Shown here piece by piece: positions 33,725-42,554 of a stretch of DNA of 64,000 nucleotides. The first letter of the stretch is position 1, and the number at the start of each line of letters is the position of its first letter. A model generated the notes under the pieces. That model was given only the letters and a program-made list of their open reading frames with translations. It searched no databases and was not told where the DNA came from. Source of the stretch: Mycolicibacterium vulneris (lineage in GTDB: Bacteria > Actinomycetota > Actinomycetes > Mycobacteriales > Mycobacteriaceae). Both the position numbers and the translations under genes were made by a program. Where the stretch lies: positions 1 to 64,000 of the forward strand of contig NZ_NCXM01000010.1 in assembly GCF_002104765.1 (NCBI RefSeq), read 5' to 3'.

Positions 33725-35317
33725 TCACCGCTGTGCCGACGCCACGGTCGAACGTCCAGAGCCGTACTTCTGCTTCAGCTCGGCCTTCGGGATCTTGCCG
33801 GTGACGTTGCGTTCGAACGGCTCCACGACCAGGAAGTCGGCGGGCACCTTGTATTTGGCTAATCGGGTCCGACAGTGTTCGGCGATGGCCGTCGCGTCGA
33901 GTTGCACACCGGGCCGCGGCACGATAAGCGCGCGACCGACCTCGCCCCAGCGCTCGTCAGCGATCGAGATGACCGCGGCGTCGGCGACGTCGGGATGCTC
34001 CGCAATGACGCGCTCGACCTCGGCCGGATACACGTTCTCGCCTCCGGACTTGTACATGTCCTTATAGCGGTCGACCATCGTCAAATATCCGTCCTCGTCT
34101 TGGACGAGGGCATCTCCGGTGCGGAACCATTCACCCGCGAATGCTGAGGTGTCGTCGCGGTCGCGGCGCCAGTAACCCGGGGTGACGGCCGGGCCGTGCG
34201 CCCAAACCTCACCGGTCTGGCCGGGCGCGACGTCCTCGCCGTCGGGCCCGACGATCCGAATAGCGGTGTACTGCACGGGAAGTCCACATGAGCCGAACTT
34301 CGTCAGCGTGGCCGTGGGCGGAACGATGCTGACGATCGGACCCATCTCGGTGGAACCGTAACCGACACTCAGCGGCAACCCACGATCGTGGAAGGCTTTG
34401 GTGACCTCCCAGTTCAGGAAGCCGCCGCCAATCTGACCGTGCACCATGTGGTTGAAGTCAGCGTCGGCGAATGCGGGAACAGCACTCATCATCTGATACA
34501 TGACCGGCGCCCCGGAGAAATGCGTGAAACCTCTGTCCCGGTCAGCCAGCAACTCGACTACTCCGACCGGATCGAATCTGGGTGCTACCACCACCGTTGC
34601 GCCCAGTGCCAGCACCGGATTCGTCATGCTGTTGAGACCGGCCGCGTGAAAGAACGGCAACACCGCCAGATAACGACTGGACGACGACAGTCCGTAGGGC
34701 TGCACCGAGTTCAGCAGCTGGTAATGCAACGTCTGATGGGTGCAGATCGCGGCTTTGGGCCGGCCGGTCGTTCCTGAGGTGTAGAGGAGTTGCACCGGAT
34801 CGGTGATGCGGCTTATCGGGCGGGCGGCTCTCGGTGCGGCGGCCGCGGCGCCGGCGACGATGTCGTACGCGCAATCGGCTGGAACGCCAGACTCGTCGGC
34901 TCCGACGACGCCGGGGAAGGATGCCAGCCGCGGGATCCCGGCTGCCGCCGCGATGTCGACAGCCACCTCACGCATGCCGGCGTCGTGGATCAACACGATC
35001 GGATCCGAATCAGTGCACAGGAATTCCAGTTCCGGGCGAGCCAGCCGGAAGTTCAGCGGGACGAAGATCGCGCCGAGTCGCATACAGGCGAACTGCACAA
35101 CTAGCACCCAAGGGTCGTTGTTCGCCAGCACGGCCACCCGATCGCCCTGAGCAACCCCCAGGTCGTCGGCGAGCGCGCCGGCCAGACCTCCAACCACCTC
35201 GTCGAGCGCGCGCCACGTCATGACCTCTCCGGTCGTGACGTCCTCGAGCGCGGGTGCGTGGGGCCTGCTGCGGCTGTGATAGCTGACCGCCTCAGAAGCC
35301 AGGGGGTGAACGCTCAT
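33725..35317 (-). CDS. Acyl-CoA synthetase / AMP-binding protein (FadD-like, 530 aa)
   Basis: This enzyme activates a carboxylic acid with ATP and CoA through an acyl-adenylate. The P-loop LLYTSGTTGRPKAAICTHQT (about residue 175), GYGSTEMGPIVS (about 325), WFRTGDALVQDEDGY (about 415), YKSGGENVYPAEVE and the C-terminal lysine region NVTGKIPKAELKQ (about 510) are all intact. The length is normal. It is followed upstream in the same direction by an LLM oxidoreductase 21 nt away and a hydrolase, so a shared transcript is likely. The acyl substrate cannot be read. Confidence 0.9.
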   Translation of the reverse strand: MSVHPLASEAVSYHSRSRPHAPALEDVTTGEVMTWRALDEVVGGLAGALADDLGVAQGDRVAVLANNDPWVLVVQFACMRLGAIFVPLNFRLARPELEFLCTDSDPIVLIHDAGMREVAVDIAAAAGIPRLASFPGVVGADESGVPADCAYDIVAGAAAAAPRAARPISRITDPVQLLYTSGTTGRPKAAICTHQTLHYQLLNSVQPYGLSSSSRYLAVLPFFHAAGLNSMTNPVLALGATVVVAPRFDPVGVVELLADRDRGFTHFSGAPVMYQMMSAVPAFADADFNHMVHGQIGGGFLNWEVTKAFHDRGLPLSVGYGSTEMGPIVSIVPPTATLTKFGSCGLPVQYTAIRIVGPDGEDVAPGQTGEVWAHGPAVTPGYWRRDRDDTSAFAGEWFRTGDALVQDEDGYLTMVDRYKDMYKSGGENVYPAEVERVIAEHPDVADAAVISIADERWGEVGRALIVPRPGVQLDATAIAEHCRTRLAKYKVPADFLVVEPFERNVTGKIPKAELKQKYGSGRSTVASAQR

Positions 35318-35338
35318 AATCTCCGTCCTGCGGCCTCG

Positions 35339-36376
35339 TCAGTCAAGCTGCGGAATGACCGCGCTACCGATGAGTTCGACCATCTCACGGTATTCGCCCG
35401 CGGGCTGGCCACCCATGTCGATGTAGATCAGGTTGGTGGTGCTGGACAACAGCTGCGCCCAGGTGTTGAGCCGGTCGGCGACCTCTGCCGGACTACCCAC
35501 GATCGCGGGGCCACGCGTGGTGAGGAATTCGAAGTCGAACGGCTTGTTGATGAATGGCGGCGGGTCCGGGTTGACCCTGCAGATGATGGTTTTCATCAGC
35601 TCGAAGTAGTTGCGGTAGCGCGGTTCCCACCGCTGTCTGGCCGCCTGGCTGGTTTCGGCGACATTGACATGCCAGCAGGCGCCGACCCGGGGCTGACGCG
35701 AGTGGCCGCACGAGGCGAACTTTTCCAGGTAGCTTTCGACCACCGGCTTGAACATCTCCGGATTGCCGAACGCCGAGGGCAGCATCAGATCGAGACCGAG
35801 TCGGGCGGCCAATTCGAGCGACGATTCCGAGGCGCCACCGCCGATCCACAGCGGTACGGCGCCGACCGGCGCGGGTTGAAGCACGAAGTCCTCGATCGGC
35901 GCACGGTGGCGCGATCCGGGCCAGTCGATCTTCTTGCCCGCCCACAGCTGGGTGAGCAGTTCGATGTTCTCGGCGAAGAGCTCGTGGGAGTCGTCCAATC
36001 GGTTGCCGAACAGCGTGTAGGTGGAGACGAAGAAATTGCCGCGCCCAGCGACCACCTCGCAGCGCCCTCCTGACAACGCGTCCACGGTCGCATAGTCCTC
36101 GGCCACCCGTATCGGATCGAGGTTCGCGGCCAGCGTCACCGCGGTCGATAGTCGCAGGTGCTCGGTGCGCTCTCCGATCGCCGACAGGATCACCGGCGGT
36201 GCCGACGTCGTGTATTCCAGTCCGTGGTGCTCGCCGATATGAACGCCGTGGAAACCGACGCTGTCAGCTGCCACGGCAGCTTCGACGATGCCGCGATGCC
36301 GTTCGGCCGCGGTCTCGGTTTCACCGGTGACAGGATCGGTGACCACATCCCCCAGCGACATCAAGCTCAAATTCAT
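35339..36376 (-). CDS. LLM-class flavin-dependent oxidoreductase (345 aa)
   Basis: A luciferase-like monooxygenase: MNLSLMSLGDVVTDPVTGE start, FHGVHIGEHHGLEYTTSAPP, VDALSGGRCEVVAGRGNFF and PLWIGGGASESSLELAARLG, typical of the bacterial luciferase-like TIM barrel. The start at 36376 is fixed by a strong AGGAGG. It lies 21 nt upstream of the acyl-CoA synthetase start and 31 nt downstream of a hydrolase, suggesting hydrolase - LLM - synthetase in one operon. It may carry out a Baeyer-Villiger or hydroxylation step. Confidence 0.85.
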   Translation of the reverse strand: MNLSLMSLGDVVTDPVTGETETAAERHRGIVEAAVAADSVGFHGVHIGEHHGLEYTTSAPPVILSAIGERTEHLRLSTAVTLAANLDPIRVAEDYATVDALSGGRCEVVAGRGNFFVSTYTLFGNRLDDSHELFAENIELLTQLWAGKKIDWPGSRHRAPIEDFVLQPAPVGAVPLWIGGGASESSLELAARLGLDLMLPSAFGNPEMFKPVVESYLEKFASCGHSRQPRVGACWHVNVAETSQAARQRWEPRYRNYFELMKTIICRVNPDPPPFINKPFDFEFLTTRGPAIVGSPAEVADRLNTWAQLLSSTTNLIYIDMGGQPAGEYREMVELIGSAVIPQLD

Positions 36377-36407
36377 GTTGGCCTCCTGTAGGAGCAGAAA
36401 TGGTCGG

Positions 36408-37604
36408 TCAGGAAGTGGCGAAGCCGTGCCGCCGCATCCAGTCGTGGACATGATCGGCGGCTTTTGACAAGTGCGACCGCTGGTCGTTGCCGGTGAAGTA
36501 GTGGTTCGCGTCGACCAGGTCGATGCGTTCCTTGTCCTGGTGGCCGATCGCGTCGAACACCTGCTCTTGATGGCTGGTGGGCACGGCGTCGTCGGTGCCG
36601 TTGCACATCATGAGGATCGGGACCGACACCCTTGGTGCGGCGTCGCCTGCGTCGACCTGTGCGGTGTCCAGGCCCCACTGGGATAGCCAACTGCGCGCAG
36701 TGGTGAAGCGCATCAGCGCGCCCGGGCTGGTATTGGCGATCTCGGGGTCGCCGAGGTAGCTCCAGCGAGGCCGGCGTCCGTTGGGTTCGATGGTGGGGTC
36801 CAGCCAGCGAGGATCGGCCATGGTGCCGTGTACGACAAACGCGTGCTCGGCGTGTGGGCGGCCGGTCAGACGAAATTCATCCAACTTGTCCTGAGCGAAC
36901 GCGGTGATCCGACGGTTGCGTTCACGTTGCCGGTCCCGGTATGCGGCCAGAAAATTGGCCGAGTATGGCGGTTGGTTCGGGTTGGCCGGATCGTAGAGAT
37001 CGAACTCGGCGTCTCGGTTTCGCTCGGGCACCAATTCGTCGGTAACCGAGGCATCCAGGAATTCGGTGAGCAGCCGATGGCGACTGCGGGGGGCGGCCAG
37101 CAACATCACGCCGTCGGCGTGCGTCAGCGTGGTTTCGGCCAGCGGCGTCGGCTCCCCTGCCGCGGTCTGGGTGATGCTAGGTTTTTCCGCTTCGGCCTGG
37201 TAGCCCATCATCGGTGAGCCGCCGCCACTCCACCCGGCCAACACAACCTTGCGGTATCCCAGCCGTTCTCTGGCGTCGCGCACGCAGGCGCCGACATCGA
37301 GGAGATGGTTTTCCATCTGCAGCGCCGAGTCGCCCAACGTGTATCGATTCGCGCAGCCGATGACATGCAGGCCGGTCCGCGCCAACTCGGGAAAGAACGG
37401 CAGGTAGGCCGGCGAGCCGATCGGGTGCGACGCCACGATCACGGTGTCGGAGTCACGTTCCCCGCGCAGTAGCTGGGCCTGACGCACGACATTGTCGCCG
37501 ATAGTCCCGTACACGTCCTTGCGCGCCGCCCGTTCTGTCGACACCACCAGATAGGGCGTCCGCCGGTACTTGGACCGCTCAACCGAGACTGGTTCGGCGG
37601 TCAT
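36408..37604 (-). CDS. Alpha/beta hydrolase (398 aa)
   Basis: An alpha/beta-hydrolase with nucleophile elbow VVLAGWSGGGSPMMGY (Ser near residue 125), an acid region PILMMCNGTDDAVPTSHQE and the catalytic histidine in DLVDANHYFTGND near the C-terminus. A long cap-like insertion (about 160-300) separates the elbow from the last third. The ATG at 37604 has AGGAAG upstream; the frame extends to 37730. A near-palindromic candidate operator lies 70-90 nt upstream. It may hydrolyse an ester or lactone made by the neighbouring monooxygenases. Confidence 0.8.
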   Translation of the reverse strand: MTAEPVSVERSKYRRTPYLVVSTERAARKDVYGTIGDNVVRQAQLLRGERDSDTVIVASHPIGSPAYLPFFPELARTGLHVIGCANRYTLGDSALQMENHLLDVGACVRDARERLGYRKVVLAGWSGGGSPMMGYQAEAEKPSITQTAAGEPTPLAETTLTHADGVMLLAAPRSRHRLLTEFLDASVTDELVPERNRDAEFDLYDPANPNQPPYSANFLAAYRDRQRERNRRITAFAQDKLDEFRLTGRPHAEHAFVVHGTMADPRWLDPTIEPNGRRPRWSYLGDPEIANTSPGALMRFTTARSWLSQWGLDTAQVDAGDAAPRVSVPILMMCNGTDDAVPTSHQEQVFDAIGHQDKERIDLVDANHYFTGNDQRSHLSKAADHVHDWMRRHGFATS

Positions 37605-37672
37605 AAGTAGCGCACTTCCTGCATGTTGCACATCGCGTCCCTCATTTCTGGTAATGACGACCACAGCATCGT

Positions 37673-37691
37673 AACCATACATCGTTTGGTT
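37673..37691. promoter_or_regulatory. Near-palindromic candidate operator AACCATACATCGTTTGGTT
   Basis: Reads the same on both strands apart from a few central positions (AACCAtAC...GTtTGGTT). It lies upstream of the hydrolase - LLM - synthetase operon and fits the shared consensus ACCWAACNNNGTTWGGT. Confidence 0.5.
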
Positions 37692-37705
37692 TGTGAAGTC
37701 GCGGG

Positions 37706-40066
37706 TCAGGAACGTCGCGTCTCGCGCCACGGGATGCCAGTGTCGACCCGAGGCTCACCAGGCAGGCCGAGAACGCGCTCTCCGAGGATGTTGCGCAGGA
37801 TCTCCGAGGTTCCACCCTCAATAGAGTTGGCCAACGAGCGCAGATAGGCCTTGCGGACATCGGCGCCGCCGTACGCCGACGATGCGGTCGGCGCGGTCTC
37901 TGCGTAACCGTCGATCAGCAGCCCCGCCGTGCCCGAAATGTCAACGCCGAACTCATATATCGCCTTGTTAAGCTCGGCCATCTGCAGTTTCGCGATCGAG
38001 CCCTCGGGCCCGGCTTCCCGGCCGGCCTGCGCGGCCCTGACGTTGGTCAGGCGAGCGGCTTCTGCCTGCACCCACAGCAGCATGAGCCGCTCGGTGGCGA
38101 CTCCCGTCACCCGTCCGGCCGCCGCCGCCGCACGGTAGGTCGCCACGGCTCGGGCGATCGTCCCGTGTCCGCGGGGCGTGATGCGTGCGCCGATAGCGAT
38201 CCGCTCACTGGCCAAAGTGGTGATCGCGACCCTCCAGCCCCCGCCGACCTCACCGAGGACATTGGCCGCCGGAATGCGGACGTCCGTCAGGAACACCTCG
38301 TTGAACTCGGCCTCACCGGTGAGCTGACGCAGTGGCCTCACCTCGACCCCCGGCGTGTGCATGTCGAGGATGAAGTACGTGAGCCCTTTGTGTTTGGGAA
38401 CGTCGGGGTCGGTACGCGCGAGCAACAGCCCGAACCGAGCGACGTGGCCGAGCGACGTCCAGATCTTCTGGCCGTTGACGACGAACTCGTCGCCGCCGGA
38501 CACCGCACGGGTCGCCAATCCGGCCAGATCAGAGCCGGCGCCCGGCTCGGAGAACAGCTGGCACCAGATCTCCTCGCCGGAGAAACAGGGGCGTAAATAG
38601 CGGCGCTTCTGCTCTTCAGTGCCGTGCGCGTGAATGGTCGGCAAAGCCATACCCAGCCCGATTACATTGCGCGCCTGATGATCCGGACAGCCCGCAGCAG
38701 CGAACCTGCGATCGACGACCGACTGCAGCGAGCTGTCGAGGCCGCGCCCACCATACCCGGGGGCAAAGCTCACGACCGCGAGACCGTCATCGAAGCGAGC
38801 TTCACGGAGTGCGCGATCCGATTCGCCGTCAGCCGGACCGGTGACCGGGTGTCGCCGCAGAAAATCAGCAACGGCATCTTCGACCGCGTCGACTTCAGGC
38901 GACGGGTCACCGGGCTCCGTCTCCTTGAAGGTGCCTTCAGCGCCCGGCAGTCCGGAAGCGCCAGCAATGTCGAGCAATTCGGCAAGCCGGGCGCGGTGTC
39001 TGGACGGGGATCCGAATAACAGCTGAGAGCTCTTGGCGCGCTTGAGATAAAGATGCGCGGGGTGCTCCCAGGTGAACCCGATACCGCCGTGGATCTGGAT
39101 ATTGTGCGTCGCCACTCGCGTATACGCGTCCGAACACACGCTGCGGGCCAGGCTGGCTGCGACGGACAGGTTGGCCACATCGTGCACGGCCGTCCATAAG
39201 CCGTGGTAAACCACCGACCTCGCCGATTCGACATCGACGAGCATGTCAGCGCAGCGGTGCTTGATGGCCTGGAACGAGCCGATCGCCCGGCCGAACTGCA
39301 CCCGGGTGGCGGCGTGCCGCACCGCGAGGTCGAGGGCCCGTGTCGCACCCCCGAGTTGTTCGGCGGCCAGATAGAGGACCGCCAGGTCCGCGCTGCGCTG
39401 CAGAGCGTCTGCGGCGCCACCATCGACGCCCAGCAAGTCAGCCCGCGCGTGGTCGAAGGTGACTTCAGCCAGCTTGCGGGTGGTGTCCATGGTGCTCAGC
39501 GTCTTGCGCTGGACCCCGTCGGCATCACCACCGACGGCCAGCAGGCATGAGCCCGCTGCACTGCGGGCGGCGACGAACAACACATCGGCCGCGAGCCCGT
39601 CGACCACTATCGCGGCGGTACCGGATACCTCCCACTGACCGGCGTGCTTTGCCGCGGCCAATGTACTGTCCGCGGGGCCGGGGCCCGACCACGCCAGGGT
39701 CGCGATGGTCGTGCCGCCGGCGATTCCCGGCAACCATCGAGCCGCGGCGGCGGCGTCATCCAGCGCGAGCAGAACGCTCGCGGCCATGCCCACGCTGGAC
39801 AGGAACGGCCCGCCGAACAACGCGGCGCCCATCTCTTCGAACACCACGCCGAGCTCGACCGCTGTCGCACCGCTGCCATCGAACCGCTCGGGAATTGACA
39901 GGCCCTGCAGCCCCAGCTGATCGGCCGCGCGACGCCAGACCGCCGGTTCGAAGCCGATCTCGGTCTCCATGCACCGGCGCACCGACGCTTCATCCGAATG
40001 CTTGTCGAGGAAGTCACGCACCACCGCGCGCAGCTCCTCGGCCTCCTCCCCGGGAAGGAAGTTCAC
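37706..40066 (-). CDS. Fused two-domain acyl-CoA dehydrogenase (786 aa)
   Basis: Two complete acyl-CoA dehydrogenase halves in one chain. The N-terminal half (about 1-375) has a degenerate substrate loop (LAWSGPGPADSTLAA) but a typical IHGGIGFTWEHPAHLYLKRA end. The C-terminal half (about 390-786) has LFSEPGAGSDLAGL, GQKIWTSLGHVARFG and SIEGGTSEILRNILGERVLG. In mycobacterial steroid side-chain oxidation, alpha2beta2 dehydrogenases are made of unlike subunits, and FadE34-type enzymes fuse both. This protein follows that pattern, which suggests a bulky (sterol-like) CoA substrate. It lies 15 nt downstream of a P450 gene and is probably in its operon. Confidence 0.85.
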   Translation of the reverse strand: MNFLPGEEAEELRAVVRDFLDKHSDEASVRRCMETEIGFEPAVWRRAADQLGLQGLSIPERFDGSGATAVELGVVFEEMGAALFGGPFLSSVGMAASVLLALDDAAAAARWLPGIAGGTTIATLAWSGPGPADSTLAAAKHAGQWEVSGTAAIVVDGLAADVLFVAARSAAGSCLLAVGGDADGVQRKTLSTMDTTRKLAEVTFDHARADLLGVDGGAADALQRSADLAVLYLAAEQLGGATRALDLAVRHAATRVQFGRAIGSFQAIKHRCADMLVDVESARSVVYHGLWTAVHDVANLSVAASLARSVCSDAYTRVATHNIQIHGGIGFTWEHPAHLYLKRAKSSQLLFGSPSRHRARLAELLDIAGASGLPGAEGTFKETEPGDPSPEVDAVEDAVADFLRRHPVTGPADGESDRALREARFDDGLAVVSFAPGYGGRGLDSSLQSVVDRRFAAAGCPDHQARNVIGLGMALPTIHAHGTEEQKRRYLRPCFSGEEIWCQLFSEPGAGSDLAGLATRAVSGGDEFVVNGQKIWTSLGHVARFGLLLARTDPDVPKHKGLTYFILDMHTPGVEVRPLRQLTGEAEFNEVFLTDVRIPAANVLGEVGGGWRVAITTLASERIAIGARITPRGHGTIARAVATYRAAAAAGRVTGVATERLMLLWVQAEAARLTNVRAAQAGREAGPEGSIAKLQMAELNKAIYEFGVDISGTAGLLIDGYAETAPTASSAYGGADVRKAYLRSLANSIEGGTSEILRNILGERVLGLPGEPRVDTGIPWRETRRS

Positions 40067-40081
40067 ACGTCTACCTCCGCG

Positions 40082-41275
40082 TCAGTGGACCACGTCGAAA
40101 ACCAACGGCAAACTCTCCGGGCCGTTCGCGATTCCCGCCGCCCAATGGACCTCGGCCTCGGGCTCGGCGAGGCGCAAGTTCGTGATCCGTTTGAAGAGCT
40201 CGTCGAAGGCGATCGCGATCTGGATTCTGGCGAAATGGGCTCCCAGGCAACGGTGCAACCCGAGCCCGAACCCGACATGGCCGCCGCGACGCAGATCGAA
40301 CCTCAGGTGCGAGGCATCCTCGAAGTGCGTCTCGTCGCGGTTCGCCGAGTCGAACCGCACCAGGATCTGCTCGCCCGCTTTGATCTGCAATCCGCCGACT
40401 TCGACGTCCTTGGTGGCTGTTCGCCCGAGACAGCCGACCGGCGAGGTCAGCCGGATGAGCTCATCCATGTCCTGGCGGATCCAGGCTGGGTCACGGAGCC
40501 GCGTTTCCAACTCGGGATGAATTGCCAACTGATGGGCGATACCGCCAAGCGCACCCCGCGTGGTATCCAGGCCTCCGAGGAACAGCACGGCCACGACGCC
40601 GAGTCGCTCCATCTCGGTCAGGTGTCTTCCGCCTTCGACGGTGCCGGTGGAGATGGCGTTCATCACTTCGTTGGCCGGATTGGGGTTTTCTGTCTGTTCG
40701 GCGAGGTACTGCACGGACAGCGCGACGAGTAAGCCGTAGGCCTCGTCGGTTCCTTCGACCGCGACGCGGACCACCACGTCTTGGGCGTGCGCCATTCGCA
40801 CGGGGTCGTCTTCGTTGAAAACAGCGCGCGACAGGGCATTTCCGACGAACGGCCCGGCGAATTCCCGGACGAAATCGAACCGACCGTTGCCAATGAATCC
40901 ATCGATCAACTCGGCTGCGTTCTTGCGCAGTTCAGGCTCGAACTTTGTCAGGAAGGTGCGAGTGAAAAGCGGGTTGAGAATCTTGCGCAGATCAGGCTGA
41001 TACGGCGGATCGGCGTCCAGTGGATTCAGTCCTACCGGAGATGGCCGAGGCGCCACACCCTTCGACGAGAAGGTGTACGGATCTTCCAGAATTCGTCGCA
41101 CATCCTCGTACCGGAAGACGATGTACTGGCCACCGCCGTCGGCATCAGTGTGCGCGACAGGGCATTTTTCGCGGGCGTACGCGAGTACATCCCACTTGAT
41201 CTTCTCGTGCGCGGGATCCCACATGTCAAAGTGCGGCAGCAATTCTTCGTAATCGATCCCTGGGTTGGACACCAT
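40082..41275 (-). CDS. Cytochrome P450 (397 aa)
   Basis: I-helix VLFLGGLDTTRGALGG with the acid-Thr pair, ExxR as DELIRLTSPVG, heme loop GFGLGLHRCLGAHFA. The length is normal for a soluble bacterial P450. It shares the GGLDTT style and overall layout with the P450 at 42555-43769, so the two are probably related paralogs. It is the first gene before the fused dehydrogenase, with a candidate operator at 41341-41357 about 70 nt upstream. It probably hydroxylates a hydrophobic substrate before CoA activation or oxidation. Confidence 0.9.
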   Translation of the reverse strand: MVSNPGIDYEELLPHFDMWDPAHEKIKWDVLAYAREKCPVAHTDADGGGQYIVFRYEDVRRILEDPYTFSSKGVAPRPSPVGLNPLDADPPYQPDLRKILNPLFTRTFLTKFEPELRKNAAELIDGFIGNGRFDFVREFAGPFVGNALSRAVFNEDDPVRMAHAQDVVVRVAVEGTDEAYGLLVALSVQYLAEQTENPNPANEVMNAISTGTVEGGRHLTEMERLGVVAVLFLGGLDTTRGALGGIAHQLAIHPELETRLRDPAWIRQDMDELIRLTSPVGCLGRTATKDVEVGGLQIKAGEQILVRFDSANRDETHFEDASHLRFDLRRGGHVGFGLGLHRCLGAHFARIQIAIAFDELFKRITNLRLAEPEAEVHWAAGIANGPESLPLVFDVVH

Positions 41276-41340
41276 CCACCACGCCCTTCATCGCCAACGT
41301 AGTCATCCGCGCAGTTCGCGCGGCAGCGTAAATCAGATGA

Positions 41341-41357
41341 AACTATCACTGTTTGGT
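41341..41357. promoter_or_regulatory. Candidate operator, right half GTTTGGT
   Basis: AACTATCACTGTTTGGT fits the shared consensus with an exact right half and 5 of 7 positions in the left half. It lies between the P450 start and the end of the alcohol dehydrogenase gene. Confidence 0.4.
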
Positions 41358-41393
41358 TAGGGCCGCCATGGCGAAATAGTTTTCGCCGAGTCT

Positions 41394-42503
41394 TCAGAAC
41401 GTGATCATGCCGCGCATGATGGTTCCGCTGAGCAAATCGTCGTAGCCCTCGTTGACCTGCTCGAGGCTGTAGGTCTTGGTGATGAGTTCCTTGAGCTTGA
41501 GTTCGCCCCGTTTGTACAACGAGAGCAGACGGGGCAGGTCGGCGTGCGGGTTGCAGCCTCCGAACACGTTGCCGACGATCTCTTTCTGGCTGAGGATCAC
41601 GTCGACCAGCACGACGTCGACGTTGGTCACGGTAGGTGGCGCGACGGATGTCAGGCAGGCGCGACCGCCCTTGCGGGTCAGCAGCATGAGGGGCATCAGC
41701 ATGTCGCCACTCATCAGGCTTGCCGTCATGATGGTTTTGTCGGCCATGACACCTCGGGTCAGCTCGGTGACTAGAGGCATCGCTTCCTCCATCGACGCGA
41801 CCGAGTGGGTGGCACCGAGCAACTCGGCCTGCTGCCGGCGGAACGGCACCGGATCGACCGCAACGATGACCTCGGCGCCGGCGATCCGCGACCCCTGGAT
41901 GGCACTCGACCCGACGCCGCCGCACCCCACCACGACGACGGTGTCTCCCGGACCGACCTGTGCACGATTGACCGCCGCCCCGAATCCCGTTGCTACACCG
42001 CATCCCACGAGCGAAGCCAGCTCCAGCGGGATGTCGTCAGCGATCTTCACGCACGAGTCTTGGTGAACCACGGCGTACGGGCTGAAAGTGCCCAACAACG
42101 ACATCCGGGCCAAACCTTGTCCGCGAGCATGGGTGCGCGGTTTGCCGTCCACGATCGGCATTCCGGCCATGATGACGGCACCGTAGTCACACAACACCGA
42201 ATTACCGCTCGCGCACCACCGGCAGTGCCCGCATGCCGGCATGAAGGCCATCACAACGTGGTCACCCGGGTTGAGCCGCGTCACCCCGGCGCCGACCTCT
42301 TCCACGACACCGGCGCCCTCGTGTCCACCCACGATCGGAAGACCAATTGGCATGTCTCCCTTGACACCATGGTCGTCGGAGTGACATAGGCCGCTGGCGG
42401 CGAGCCTGACCCGCACTTCGCCGGGCAGCGGGTCGTCGAGTTCGACTTCCTCAACACTCCATTTCTGCCCGACTTCCCACAAGACCGCCGCTGTTGTCTT
42501 CAC
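41394..42503 (-). CDS. Zinc-containing alcohol dehydrogenase (369 aa)
   Basis: A medium-chain alcohol dehydrogenase. The catalytic zinc ligands are in GLCHSDDHG and GGHEGAGVV, the structural zinc site has four cysteines in CGHCRWCASGNSVLC, and the nucleotide-binding motif is VVVVGCGGVGSSAIQG. The length (369) is close to AdhD-type mycobacterial enzymes, some of which use a bound cofactor. The GTG at 42503 is chosen because AAGGAG precedes it closely; a longer frame to 42545 would overlap the upstream P450. It oxidises an alcohol to an aldehyde, plausibly the product of a neighbouring P450. Confidence 0.9.
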   Translation of the reverse strand: MKTTAAVLWEVGQKWSVEEVELDDPLPGEVRVRLAASGLCHSDDHGVKGDMPIGLPIVGGHEGAGVVEEVGAGVTRLNPGDHVVMAFMPACGHCRWCASGNSVLCDYGAVIMAGMPIVDGKPRTHARGQGLARMSLLGTFSPYAVVHQDSCVKIADDIPLELASLVGCGVATGFGAAVNRAQVGPGDTVVVVGCGGVGSSAIQGSRIAGAEVIVAVDPVPFRRQQAELLGATHSVASMEEAMPLVTELTRGVMADKTIMTASLMSGDMLMPLMLLTRKGGRACLTSVAPPTVTNVDVVLVDVILSQKEIVGNVFGGCNPHADLPRLLSLYKRGELKLKELITKTYSLEQVNEGYDDLLSGTIMRGMITF

Positions 42504-42554
42504 TGGTTCTCCTTCGTGGCTGAAAATGCTAGGGAACCGCGGCAATTCGCGGAC

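Noticed and set aside
40663..40902. Small minus-strand frame inside the P450 gene at 40082-41275
   Set aside because: Shadow of the P450 coding sequence in another frame.
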